Source: Gordionus sp. m RMFG-2023
Taxonomy: Eukaryota > Nematomorpha > Gordioida > Chordodea > Parachordodidae
Direction: 5' to 3'
NCBI RefSeq assembly: GCF_954871325.1
Contig: NC_088775.1
Span: 90,092,805-90,156,804, forward strand
DNA length: 64,000 nt
Position numbers and translations under genes: made by a program. Of the stretch, positions 12,385 to 24,739 are shown one piece after another. Positions within the stretch are counted from its first letter, which is position 1. Each line of letters begins with the position of its first letter. The notes below the pieces were generated by a model. That model had not been told where the DNA came from. It made no database searches and was given only the letters and a program-made list of their open reading frames with translations.

Positions 12385-13565
12385 TATAGCAATTAAATGA
12401 TAGTCAAATTATAGTAGGTTTATTACCATAATGAATTATATTATTACTTTATAAATTGCTATTATTATTATTATTAAATAATTTTTATAAAATGTATTTT
12501 AGTAATATTGGTATTAAAGAACTTTTATGCATTAAAATAAAATAAAATTAAAACCAAAATTAATTATATACATAATTTCATAAATATTAATCCGCAAGAT
12601 GGCCTTAAACAAACAATTATAATATAAAAATAATAATTTTTTTTTTCAAAATTATTATTTTTTTAATCTTCTTGTTTCAAAATTTTTTAAATTTCTAAAG
12701 ATAACTATGTTTAAAGTTATAAAAATTTATACAATTAAAAAAATATTTTTCTGCAAAGTTTTCTAATTATTTATTTTGGTTTCTGGACGACGGATTAAAA
12801 AAATAAATATAACCAGAGTTGTTAAAAGATACTTTTTACTAAATACAGATAGAGATACATAGTCTAAAAGGTTATCTAGATTCAGATACAGATACATCGT
12901 CTAAAATAATATCTAGATACAGATATTTTAATCAAGAATCTATCTAGATACAGATACCACATTTTTATATCTATAACAACTCTGAATATAACTAATTTTT
13001 ATCTTGAATGATTTTATTAAAAAATATACAATAAGGTTAACAATGAATCTACAATTCTTTTTTTAATTATCAATTGAATACAAGCTTAAATTAAATAACG
13101 AAAATGTGGTTCTTTATAATTTTTATAAGTTTTGAATAAAACATTGTTATAATCGGGGATGACAATTATTTCAGATATAGTATTTTTATCTTATAGTTAT
13201 TTATTAGAATCTTCCTCGAAGTTTGAGCGGATGTATTCTCAAGATATATTCTGGTTGCTATTATGATTTTTTACTCTCTATATTTTATCCTTTCTTATGG
13301 ATTTTTATTCATCTCGATAGTTAAAAAAAATAAGCAAAATTTATCATTTCTTTCCAATTTTTATAATTTTATCGTTTTCCTTATAAATAAATAAAAATGT
13401 AAATATTATTCGTTAATTTTATTTTAGGTACTCGGGCCTTATTATTTTAAGTCGGATTTGCATAAGCTTATTTTCAATAATAATATATTATGAACTCAAC
13501 CTAAAAAGTGTCATATTATTCGGACAAATTTTTATTTGCTAGAAACTGGATACTAAACAACTCAG
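12385..13565 (-). repeat. Dispersed repeat, copy E
   Basis: Matches 63160-63995 almost end to end in the same orientation. Landmarks are ATTAATCCGCAAGATGGCC (12588 / 63381), TTTTGAATAA(A)ACATTG (13130 / 63572), CTTCCTCGAAGTTTG (13212 / 63648) and the shared last block CTGGATACTAA. Part of it also recurs reversed at 47760-48060. A 171-bp MITE with its own target duplication is inserted inside (12814-12984) and is absent from the other copies, so it arrived later. Confidence 0.8.
12814..12984 (+). mobile_element. hAT-type MITE, CAGAGTTGTTAAA family, copy 1
   Basis: 171 bp with terminal inverted repeats CAGAGTTGTTA...TAACAACTCTG, and internal reiterations of the palindromic ATCTAGATAC(A)GATA(C). 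It is flanked by a perfect 8-bp target duplication, AATATAAC (12806-12813 and 12985-12992). It encodes nothing; an unknown hAT transposase would have mobilised it. Other copies: 32383, 34115 and 57778. Confidence 0.9.
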
Positions 13566-14531
13566 TTATTATAATCGTTTTCGTTTCTCACTCTAACTAT
13601 CTATCTAAGAATTTTAAAATGCTCTAAAATTTAAAAATCTTCAATTTTGATTAAAATTTTTCAAATTTTTTCATGAATTTTTAAAAGATGTTTATTTTCT
13701 TTAAGGTCAAATTTGTCATCTTATATTATATTTTTCAAAGTTTTGAGATATTATTTAAGACATTGATTTTAAGTATTGCATATTGCAACGATGCCATAAG
13801 TCTATCTATTTCTCTTTACTGTTGAACACCTTTAATTTACAAAAGTTATTTGTTACAACCATAGATATACAAAAATGGCAATATTACATCTCTCATGTTT
13901 TATATTTTAAAATACGATAAAAGGTTAGTCATTTTTAAAATTATTTAGGAAAATAAAAACGATTAAAGAGTTTTGTTTTTTATTTTGTCTGTTTTTTTAG
14001 TAATCAATAAAAAACCCTTTAGGGAAAATGAAGGTTTGGTTTCATAATCCTAAATATCTTAGGATTTTGGGAAATATTCTCCTAAACCCGTTCCTTAACC
14101 TAAAATAAAAATGTCATTATTTCTACCTTAATAAATAATGTTAATAAAATTCTTTTATGTTCCCTCATGGTATTTCACTGTTTAATTATTTTCCTAAATG
14201 TTCTTCGTTCAATGATTCCGTAAGTGAGTAAAAAATTATTTTTGTATATAAGAATGCATTGAATAATTGTTTCTATGTCATATAATAAATACCAAACATG
14301 TTCTCTCAAAAAATAATGTTTATTACTAATAAAAAAAAATATTTTCAGTTGTCATTGATAAGAATTTCTAGGAATATTTATTCGATCTTTTAAAAACCGG
14401 TCCTACGTCAACCCAAAAGAAGCTCAGAATTAAATAATAATTGATTATGGTTTCAAATGTTTTATTAAGTAACATATTACATTATGATAATAAAAATCAA
14501 CAAAATTTTCACGCTTTGCAATGAATAAATT
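13566..14531. other. AT-rich spacer 3' of BTB copy B
   Basis: No exon, element terminus or tandem repeat was recognised. Confidence 0.5.
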
Positions 14532-15821
14532 TTACAAATAATATATAGAAGAAATATTGCATTCCTTTGAAACCGTTGTAACTATTTTATTTGACTCCCA
14601 ATTGATTTCAATTTTCGAAGAATTTTCGTCATTTAACTCGATAGTATAAACGTATGGCGTATAGATGCCAATTTCGGGTAAATACTCTGTAAGCTCACAG
14701 ATTTTCTTTTCATATTTGTAAATGATAGTCATATCGCATTTTACTGTTATGGTAACTAAGCAATTAATTGATAAGAACTTTATTCCAACTATATAAATTT
14801 GAGGATTGAATTGTTTGAATTCAAAATTAGACTTCTTTTCAGCAAAGTAAAATAATTTATAACAACTTATAGAACAATATTCATCGAAAAAAGACATTCT
14901 TTTAATCAAAATGTCGCTTATTTCAGAATCTTTGAAAATTTTACGCTCCCGAACTAATTTTGTAAAATCTAAGCTATTGAAGTATAATATATAATCTGAA
15001 ATGAGATCGAATTTGTTCTCCGATAATTTAGAAACTATGTTGCTTGAATTATAAGGAATTTGGCATTTAATACATTCATTTTTCGCCCATTTTATAAGAA
15101 ATTCGTAAATAATTTGTTTTGGGGTGGATATTTTATCATTTAAAAATGCGATATATTTTTGTATCATTTCAATAGGGGAGATTAGATTCATTTGAATTAA
15201 ATAGAACGTATCTATAAACTAGTCTAAGACGCTAAAAATTAAAAAAAATAATGCAGATATAATCTAAGATTTACATCGAAATAATTTTGGATATCTATTT
15301 CTGGGTGAATTGATGACGCTAAATATAATTTCAAAGCCCTACAAGTATTATCTGTTTTTCTATTCATTTCTTCAACACATTTTGAAATTAGGTCCTTCAG
15401 CTTATATTTTTTTGCTCCATATATAATTTCCAGAAGTATATCTGTATCCATGTCTATAAAATCAATTTCACCCGTATATATATTCCTAGGGACGATGGTT
15501 AATAATATTTATTTTAAAATTGAAGTCATATATCAAAGATTTACTTCAAGATAATCTCAAAAGCTTTGTATGTCAGATCCTCAATGCGTACACAATTATC
15601 TTTGAACTCAACACTCCCAAAAAACATAGTATAAAACATTTCACTTGTATATGATAGAATGTTTTTATGAGCGTATAATATGTTCTTTTCAACCTTTAAC
15701 GAATAATATGCAGGAAGGAAATATAAACTCTAAAATAACTTCGAATCTAACATCTGACAATGTTATATAAATTTCCACAAGTTTTTGCGTGAATACTTAA
15801 ATCTTTAAAATTTTCCATCAT
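14532..15821 (-). pseudogene. BTB-BACK domain gene, copy B, probably a pseudogene
   Basis: Same four-exon layout as 4305-5603. Exon 1 starts at 15821 or 15818. Exons 2 and 3 are recognisable (AHK...; exon 3 in frame around 15256-15451), and a long exon 4 remains open to 14532. By eye the last 220 codons are about three-quarters identical to copy A, with no stop in some 660 bases of AT-rich DNA. Two defects are visible. Exon 1 lacks 8 nt relative to copy A just before the SDVRF codons, which brings an early TAG. The normal exon 4 acceptor leads out of frame, although an AG about 13 nt further downstream would restore it. Upstream sequence is unlike that of copies A and C. It could still make a shorter protein from another start, but I saw no good one. 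Confidence 0.65.
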
Positions 15822-18800
15822 TTCCCTAAATAAAAAAATGACATTTTCTAAAAACCCGGGTTCACTTCTCCGGGTTCGGGTTCGGTTCCAATCCCTGGCT
15901 GTATCAATAACTTCAGGTTGATAACTAACAGCTTAGATTTTTATCATAATCATTACTAGTATGTAAAATAATATATTACATAAATGGGTTTCATTTTCAA
16001 AACTATGCAAAACATAGTTTTTATTTGGATCAACTTTGTTTTAAGTTTTATAAATATATAAATAATTACGGTACTTAGACTTGTTGTAAGGCCATTATAA
16101 GATAGTTATGGCCTTAATTACCAGCTTTGTTTTAAGAAAATGAATGTTAATATAAATAAAAATTTACTTTGACATTAATTGGTCAATGGAATTGATATCT
16201 TCAGCTAAATAAATTAAAAATTTTATATTTCTATTCATTATAAACTTTGTGTTGATATTAATTAGAATTTTTGGTGGTAACAATTTGGATCTTTAATACA
16301 TTTCACAATGTCTACTAGTGATCTGCATAGGGCCTAATTTTTCTAGCACGGCCAGAAAGATTTATAAAAAAATATATCCGGCCCGATCCCAAATGAATTT
16401 TCTTTTTATTTGTTTCGTAAATTACTATATTTGGTATAATATAGGATTTAAGCCATACTACTTATATTTAAAGTGTAATAACTTTTGGCTCAGTACTTGT
16501 CCCAATCTAGGATTTTGTACAAATATTAAGAAATATAATGTCTATCTGTAAAAAAAATTATAAGAAAAAAAGAGCAATTTTTATTTTATATCCATTTCCG
16601 GTTTTCTATTTCCGGTCTTTGGTAATAGACTTTTTTTCAATAAAATAAATTTTATATCATAATAAAGAGCTATTTTAGAGCTATTTGGTAAAATTTAAAT
16701 CATGTCTTTAGCTTAATTACTTTTTGTGATATTTAAAATTAAATATAGTATATTTTGGAATTTCCGCCTTTCTAAAGATGGCCATATCTCATAAAGTAAG
16801 GCGATTTGAAAAGTAAAATTTTACATTTTTATTAATTAGTATATATACTACCAACATGCATATTTTTAAAATCGAAGGGGTCGGTTGAGAATCGACTTTT
16901 TTTGGTTGATTTAATATGGAATACAACATATATATATAAATATTTTATCTACCAGTACACTCTTTAGATATACTAAATACATTATATTTGAGTATGACTT
17001 TCCCCTTGCATGATGCTTTTGAGCATGCAGAATAAGTAGTTGTATACGGAAATTTGGTGGAATTGACATCTAAAATTATATATAATTTATATACCCATTT
17101 TTGAATAAAATATACCTTTTATTTTTGAATTCTATAGTAAAGCTACTTTTTTTAAACTGTAATTTAGTTTAATTGAAGATAAGGAGCTGCAATTAAGATT
17201 TATGGATTATTGAATTATAAAGTAAGGCTACCTTTTTTTTATTGTAAATAGGTTTAATTAGAGAGCTTGATGAATTATCTCAGAAGGGCTCTTTGGGAAA
17301 TTGTACACGATTTAAAAATATATGAATGGAAACCTGCTGGCTACTCGCCCGCTAAATATAGTTATTTCCAGAGCGAACCATAAAATATATTTTGTTTCAT
17401 CACATGAATTGGCGCGTAAATTATTAAGTATACTTCTCTTAGGACAGGGACTACCCTATCAAATCGTGTAAGTTTCATTGTATACCTTGAAATGTGACAA
17501 AATAATGGGAGAAAAAAAGGGGGAAGTGTTTAATTTTATTTTACTGATTTTATTACCATTTTGTTTAATTTTAGCCGATTATTGTAGGCCTGTGGATTTC
17601 ATAAAAATAGTTTTGGGTTTTGAATTTTTTTTTCTAAAAATTTTCAATTATAGTCGTTATTTTAAAAAGTTAATATATTTAAAATTTTCTTTTAAATTCT
17701 TCCTTATAATGATATATTGTAAATATTGAGGGGGGGGGGGGTGAGAATTTTGTAGTTGGGAAGTTTCTTTAATTAAGAAAACAGACATATTTGTGCTGGG
17801 GGTTGGATTCCCTCACATTTGGTTATGCGCCTGCTACCAAATTCCAAATATTTTACTTTTAAAAGTGAATAAAATCAGAGAAAACGTCGAATAATGCGGA
17901 GAAAAAAAAATTTTTATTTTAATTTTTATAGATTTTTACAAGGAAGAAATTTTTATTAAAAAATTTTCAATAATTTTTTATGACACATGGAACACTTCAC
18001 TTCTAATAAAGAAAACAGGTCCGGGTTTGAAACCTGGATCGGTTTTAGAACAGGGATTAGGTTTGAAACCGGGTCTTAATTTGGGACTAGGACAAAGTTG
18101 GGACTGGTTCCAGGTTTGGGCTTGGAAAAAATAAGCGTTCAGTGTCTCACATCCCTGTCATATTTAACATTCTTATTATTTCTACCAATTGTATGATGAA
18201 ATATTTTTTGTATTTTTTTAATCCTAACTCTTAACCTCGGTTTATGAGTTTGGCACAAGGCTTTGAACCGCGTATTCCTGTAAAAAATAATAGATGCATT
18301 GGCTGCTCCTCTACAGCCCTAAGTATCTGACGGGTTTTACCTAATGAAGTGGAATTGGTGTCATATAATACTAGTATTTCGCTTTATCTAATTTATAAAC
18401 TCACCCTTATCTTTGTTGCCGCGGTCCACGTGCTTCGTAATAGGCCTTAACATTTATCGCTCTTAGGGTTAAAATAATATACCTTTTCGCTGCCGATCAG
18501 TAAGTCTTTGTTAAGCATTACCGAATCTAGTTAATTTCTAATAAAAATTATGTATTTCAGCTTCACAATAACTTTTGGGTAAAATTTTCCGAAAATTATA
18601 ATTAGACTAAATAGCATCTTTGAGACGCTCTATAAGTATCAATCCATCAAAATTTTTGGTACCAATTGTAAGTACGCATCAAATATATGGCGTATGACGA
18701 CAATCTATGGACAATGAAAAAGGCTTCTGCTGAATGCGACTTTTATAATTAAATTTTATTTACATGAACATATTTGTATTAAACCTAGTTTTATGAATAT

Positions 18801-19755
18801 TATATTATAAAATTACATGCTTAATTGTATGTATTTGGTCGTAATTTTTACGGTTAGTATATTATATAGTAACTCCTTCATGCTGGGTTAATAAATTTCT
18901 TTATTAGTGAAATCTATGAATGGCTTACCAAAATGTCACATAACCTGTAATTAGGCTTAAATAATTGATGACACGTAATACCTGCCAAATGAAGTGTTTT
19001 AATATATGCCTAGATTTATTTCTCTTTCAAAAATATCTTGTTATTTAAAATCTAATAATTTACTTTTTTAGGTTAGAGTACTTCTACAATGTTACCACTG
19101 GTCTTAGGCCCTGGTTTTTAAATTTTATTATTTAACACAAATATAACTGCCCTTGTCGTTTCTTTCTTTATAGAAATGGATGCCTAGAGAAGAGTAAAAT
19201 AATTGAACAGCCCTATAGCTAATTTTAAAATAAAATTTATCTAATAATAAATTAAATTTATGGGATTCATTTTTTAAAAGGAATTGAATGATTTACTCGT
19301 GATTTTTTAACCAATCGAAATGAGAGGTATAATAAATTCAAATTTATATAAATTATTTAATCCATTATTTTTTGTGAATAATCCATTAACTTTGACCTAT
19401 GGTCATCTTTATTAAGGTATATAAGATAAAAATTTAGAATATTTTTAAGTCCGCTATCCGTTATAACCTTATAGCTCGGCTCAAATTATAAAATTGACCA
19501 TTTAGCAATTACCTGCCTGGATTTATTTATATGAAATTATTATTTCTTCTCTTTCTTTTATTGATCTGAATAGGGGTCGTAGCCTGCAGATTTGGAATTT
19601 AAATGTTATTGATTTAATATAATTGGATATAAATTAAGTAAATTTATTGGTTAAAAAATTACGGTTTCTTCCAAACAAGACAGTATAACCGGACCGATAT
19701 TTAAAATCATATGCAATTGTGTATCGGGATACAGCTGAAAATATTATATTAATTG
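15822..19755. other. AT-rich stretch with isolated element ends
   Basis: No host exon was recognised; open frames at 16318-16551 and 17478-17729 are low-complexity. Two GC-richer scraps look like hAT-type termini. One is at 15855-15895, ending GGTTCCAATCCCTG directly upstream of copy B. The other is at 18015-18165, which reiterates GGTTTGAAACC-like strings and ends CACATCCCTG. Neither has an identified partner end. Confidence 0.5.
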
Positions 19756-19763
19756 TATCTGAC

Positions 19764-20635
19764 TAGTGAAGGTCAATGGTCCGGTCCTATCGGTCTTAGA
19801 CCGGGATCGGACCGGACCGATCCTTTTCTTGAGGACCGTGGTCCGGACCGGTCTTTTTATTTTTTACAGTCCAAACCGCAGTCCGGACCGGTCTTTTATT
19901 ATTGTTTAAGTTTGCTTTACTATACAATTAATATAATTTTTTTGTATATTTTATTTTATGATATTTTTCTAGAGGAGTCATTTTAGATTTTGTTAATTTT
20001 TATTTTACAATATGAAAACCATAAGTTTGTCCAAGAAACATTTAACTTATAGTCCCAATAAAAACATAGAGTATGTGTTCACTGCAGTACCAAATTTAAT
20101 GTATCGTCAGCACTAGTAACAAAATAATTGTTTATAATTTTTGAAGCAATAAATTAATCAAAATAAGCAATAATATTATTAAAATATTTTATTTATTATA
20201 TAGTTCTATTTTTTTTAAAGAAACTGTCTGTATAATTTATTGTAAAAATTACTTAACCTTTAATAAAATAATTAGGTACCTTAAGCAGACATCTTATAAA
20301 ACATAAAATATATACTTCTAATAATGAAAATGAAAATATCTCAAAAAACACAATCTACTCTTAATTTTAATATGCCCTCTACAAGCACAAAATCATTTTT
20401 TTCAATACCATTGGATAAATTTTATAGTTTATATAATACTCTTATATTTAATAAAATGATAAAACAAATCAAATTAGGTTAAAAAATATGTTTTTTAAAC
20501 AAATAAAAAGACCGGTCCTGGACCGGTCTTTTTATTTTGGACCACGGTCTGGATTGATCTTTTTCTTAAGGACCGTGGTCCGGTCCGAGGGTATCGGTTC
20601 AGTCCGGACCAAAGACCGGACCGTGACCTTCACTA
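19764..20635. mobile_element. Non-autonomous hAT-like element, GGACCGG-rich, 872 bp
   Basis: Terminal inverted repeats start TAGTGAAGGTCA and end TGACCTTCACTA. They are flanked by a perfect 8-bp duplication, TATCTGAC (19756-19763 and 20636-20643). About 130 bp at each end are full of the palindromic GGACCGGTCC and its variants; the AT-rich middle is non-coding. An 8-bp duplication and a subterminal motif array are hallmarks of hAT elements. The open frames at 19753 and 20488 are by-products of the GC-rich ends. Confidence 0.85.
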
Positions 20636-20837
20636 TATCTGACTATGTAAATCGCCCGATTAATGGTTATTTAAGGGGGATCGCATATAATTTTAATTTA
20701 CAAACAAATTAATGTTATCTATATTTTTTAAATGTTCTTTTAAACATATTTTTGGCATGTTTTATATAATTTGTATTTTCTATAGTCATTTTATATATAA
20801 ATAAAAAAATTGTGCGTTAATTCGTTTTTGATTATTT

Positions 20838-22319
20838 GGTTACTGCCACTCTCGGGGGGTATATTATTTTTTTTTAAATTTATTTTTTTTTGTTATTTTT
20901 TTATGTTATTTTTTTATGATATTTTTTTTTATCAATTTTTTATTTTTAAGTTATATTTAGGAGAATTTTGCATACAAATTTAATTTTTTTGTGGTAAAAT
21001 TTAGGAATTATTAATTCCGCATATTTAAGTTATATTTAAGAGAATTATGCATACAAATTTAATTTTTTTTGTGGTAAAATATTTAAATTATTTTTATAGG
21101 AGAATTTTGCCTACAAATTATATTTTTTATTTAGGACTACAAATTTTTATTGACCCCACCTTTGAAGTTTAAGTGATTTTTAACCTTTCTAGTGAAGGGT
21201 TAAATCGAAATATAGTATTAAATGACGCAATTAAATATAGTATTCAAATTTATACACGAAATATAGCATTAAATACTCAATTTTATTCATTGAATTGAAA
21301 TATTATTAAAGTTAATACAATCATTTATAAAATGAATAAAAATGTCAGAACGATTTAACAATTTATATTTTCTAAAATATCTATATTCAAGAAGATATTC
21401 ATGAATATTATCCGACGTTTTAGCTTTTAGGTCCCGCCACAGCCTTTCGACTTTTTGGGTGTGGATGGATCTGTCATTAGGATCAACAAAATTTCGAGAA
21501 TGATTGACCCGATAATGGAAATAATTAGCTTGTTCTAGCCTATTATATCGAAGATAAATAGATTTAAATTTATTACCACTTTTGATTTACAGGAAAAATA
21601 TATTTGCATACCCTAACCACGAGTCAGTCATTATCGTCGAATCTTGCATCACATTATCTTTAACCACACGCAGTGTGGTATCTTGATCCCTTGTTGTTGT
21701 AGCAGTCAGAAATATTTCATTAGTCTCCCGACATATGCCACCAATGATCCATATAGCCTCGGAGGTCAAATGCCGACCACGATTATATTTGCGCTTCCAC
21801 ACATGAGTTTCATCAATTTTAATAAAATTGAGTATTTAATACTATATATCGTGTATAAATTTGAATACTATATTTAATTGCGTCATTTAATACTATATTT
21901 CGATTTAACCCTTCACTAGAAAGGTTAAAAATCACTTAAACTTCAAAGGTGGGGTCAATAAAAATTTGTAGACCTAAATAATAAAAATAATTTAAATATT
22001 TTACCACAAAAAAAATTAAATTTGTATGCAAAATTCTCCTAAATATAACTTAAGTATGCGGAATTAATAATTCCTATATTTTACCACAAAAAAACTTAAA
22101 TTTGTATACAAAATTCTCTAAATATAACTTAAATATGCGGAATTAATAATTCCTAAATTTTACCACAAAAAAATAAATTTGTATGCAAAATTCTCAAAAA
22201 TATAACTTAAAAATAAAAAATTGATAAAAAAACATATCATAAAAAAATAACATAAAAAAATAACAAAAAAAATATAAATTTTTAAAAAAAATAGTATACC
22301 CCCGAGAGTGGAAGTAACC
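20838..22319. mobile_element. Merlin-type DNA transposon with ~450-500 bp terminal inverted repeats
   Basis: The left end begins GGTTACTGCCACTCTCGGGG and the right end closes CCCCCGAGAGTGGAAGTAACC. The inverted match runs inward to about 21289 on the left and 21821 on the right. The arms contain reiterated units of roughly 80 bp (GTGGTAAAATTT...GGAATTATTAATTCC). The left arm has two full units and a partial third; the right arm has three. TATTT flanks both ends directly, which may be part of a decayed target duplication (8-9 bp is usual for Merlin). The middle encodes a Merlin/ISXO2-like transposase remnant on the minus strand. Confidence 0.85.
21330..21830 (-). pseudogene. Merlin (ISXO2/IS1016-like) transposase, C-terminal half
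   Basis: A DDE transposase that would cut and join the ends of its element. The open part (21587-21802) reads VWKRKYNRGRHLTSEAIWII...TTTRDQDT...IMTDSWLGY, diagnostic of the ISXO2-like domain. The three acidic positions can all be seen: Asp in IDETH (21812-21814), Asp in MTDSW (21623-21625) and Glu in KVERLWRDLK (21446-21448). Between the second and third, stops interrupt the frame at about 21560-21590. The N-terminal helix-turn-helix part is absent because the inverted repeat begins right at the first Asp. It is therefore not functional and is enclosed by the long inverted repeats. Confidence 0.85.
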
Positions 22320-22583
22320 TATTTTATAATAGAAAAAATTAGTTAAACATAATATATATTTAAAATGATTAATAGAATTATTTTAAGGATTTTTAATAAA
22401 TCTAAAAAATGAATCAGTCTTAATTTGAATTTTATTGGTTCAACATTAGTGTTGTTAAACGTCCGATTTGGGTCGATTAAGATTTTAGCCATAATAACAT
22501 GTAAGATTAGAGATAGAAGTCCAAACTTTTCTTACATTTAGCGCAAAATCTCGCTTACATAATATTGGCTACTAATCAAAATA

Positions 22584-22945
22584 GGGGAGACTGGGGTTAG
22601 GTACCGGGGCTTGGCAAACCATTTAATCTCATCTTAAAATTAAATACACCAGAAGGTTAAAATTTTATCATAATATAGTTTTTATTAGTTTACGTCTATA
22701 GACAAAAAATCTTTTGAAATTATTATTAAAAATTTTATTTAAGAAATAAAATATTGATGAAGTTTTTATAATTTGGGAAAGTTTTATGAGTATTTATTAT
22801 ATCCAGAAATTTAGAGTTAGCAGGGCTTGCTAAACCATACACGTCAATTATGAGGTATCTAATCATATATTTTTTTATATTATCTAAAAAACCAGGAGCT
22901 ATAGCCAATTTTATAAAAATCGGTCCGACTAACCCCAGTCTCAGC
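22584..22945. mobile_element. MITE with GAGACTGGGGTTAG ends, ~362 bp
   Basis: GGGGAGACTGGGGTTAG at the left is mirrored by CTAACCCCAGTCTCAGC at the right, with TA next to both ends, consistent with a TA target duplication. Two direct internal strings, GGGCTTG(G/C)(C/T)AAACCAT, lie near 22608 and 22824. No coding content. The superfamily was not determined. Confidence 0.65.
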
Positions 22946-23138
22946 TACCTTATAATGTGGTAAATTGGTCCAGCAAGGAAATCGGTATAAATATTGGTTG
23001 TTAATTTAAATAAAATTGAGATTTTTGTAAAAAAAAATACGAAGAAATAATTAATATGACCAACATTCAAAATCTTCTATTTAATCATCCTTTTTTTATA
23101 CTAATTAATTTATAATAAATTGCAACTGTATTAGATAC

Positions 23139-23280
23139 GCGCCGAATTGACGTTGCGCTGAATTGATGTTGCGCTGAATTGATGTTGCGCCGAATTGTCG
23201 CCGCGCCGAATTGACGTTGCGCCGAGTTGTCGCCGCGCTGAATTGACGATGCGCCGAATTTTTCGCGCCGAATTGACGTG
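23139..23280. repeat. GC-rich 16-nt minisatellite, about 9 units
   Basis: Tandem units of the form GCGCCGAATTGACGTT with variants (GCGCTGAATTGATGTT, GCGCCGAATTGTCGCC). Neighbouring sequence is about 75 % AT, so the base composition stands out. The minus-strand open frame across it (23105-23314) is produced by the repeat and is not taken as a gene. Confidence 0.9.
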
Positions 23281-23539
23281 ATACCTTAAGGAATAACCAA
23301 AAAAAGATTTGCATAATTTACTAGGAGGTAAACCAATGGAAAAAGGCTACAAATTTAATTATTCGATTAGTAATATAATTCTTGCATTAACCTTAACCTA
23401 AAATTAATAAAAATTTTATTACCTTTTTTTTAGATTAGAATATATTTTATTTGATAAATTAAATAAAGATTTTTTTAAATTTTTTATGAAAAATAAATAT
23501 TAATTTCGTATTTTTTTAAGAATTTACTAAACCCCACAC

Positions 23540-24731
23540 TAGTGATGTTAAAATAACTAGTTACAAAAAAAATAACTGTAACTAGTTATATTTTTAAAAT
23601 TGTAACTAGTAACTGTAACTAGTTAAAATTTTTGAAATGTAACTGCCAAAAGTAACTAGTTACTTTTAAAGATATATCCAAATAATTAATTTTATTTTTA
23701 ATATGTTGTGATAAATTAATTTTAAATTAAATTTATTTTTTAAATAAAATTTATTAATTTAAAATTTTGTGAAAATGTCTGATTGTTCCCAACAATAACA
23801 CAAATACTTATATGTATGGCAGATGTGCAGGGATTATAATATTGTCAACCTCTAAAGGATACTATATTAGCTAGTATTGAAAAAAGGTAACTAAAATCAA
23901 ATAATTATTTATAAATTAATAATATCATGTTATAGGTTTAATAATCTTTATGATAATGACAACATCATTGCTGCAATTCTTCACCCTTTATTTAAAACTG
24001 ACTGGCCTTGGATTAGGCAAGAAAGGAATAAAGCAAAAAAGGAGGAAATTTTAAATTTAATAAATACCTTAATACCTCAAAGTGAATCCCAGACGAATGA
24101 ATCATGCTCAAAACCAACATCACTTGATGTAGTTGGATTTTTTGACCTAAAGCGCTAAAATATTCTGGATAATGAACTTATAGAAAACTTTATCAAATCT
24201 AATAACAACACTTTTTCTTTATATAACGATTTTCCAAAGTTAAAATTACTATTTATTAAATATAATGTTGTTCTAACATCAAGTGCTCCCGTAGAGCGCT
24301 TGTTCAGTCTAGGTAAGCTCATTTTTGGAGATAAACGAGCACGTCTCCTAGATAATAACTTTGAAATTAATTTGTTGTTAAAAGCAAATAAACATTTATT
24401 AGATTCTAATTTTTATGAAAAATAAATATTTTTTTTTCAATGCAAATATATATTTTTATATTCGATGTAAATATTCAATTTTGCGATATTTTTTTAAATA
24501 AATAAATTATATATTATTTTAAATTACTGATTATACTTTGTTTATCCTAATTTTTTTTATATTAAATAAATGCAGTCAATAAATGTAACTAGTTACTTTT
24601 GAAAATAACTGTAACTAATAACTAGTTACTTTTGTAAAAATGTAACTATTAACTGTAACTAGTTATGTTTTTGCCAATTTAACTAGTAACTGTAACTAGT
24701 TATGTTTCAAAAGTAACTTTTAACATCACTA
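23540..24731 (+). mobile_element. Internally deleted hAT transposon, 1.19 kb
   Basis: Ends TAGTGATGTTAAA / TTTAACATCACTA lie between an imperfect 8-bp target duplication, CCCCACAC (23532-23539) and CCACACAC (24732-24739). Subterminal arrays of the palindrome GTAACTAGTTAC occupy 23552-23665 and 24590-24715. Between them, about 23860-24425 (+) encodes only the C-terminal third of a hAT transposase. Confidence 0.9.
23860..24425 (+). pseudogene. hAT transposase C-terminal fragment
   Basis: The reading NIIAAILHPLFKTDWPW...SSAPVERLFSLGKLIF...RARLLDNNFEINLLLK is the classic hAT C-terminal dimerisation domain (Dimer_Tnp_hAT). A short GT...AG intron (about 23888-23934, ending TTATAG) seems to precede it. 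One in-frame stop lies near 24157, after FFDLKR. The catalytic core and BED finger are missing, so the element could only have been moved in trans. Confidence 0.85.
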
Positions 24732-24739
24732 CCACACAC

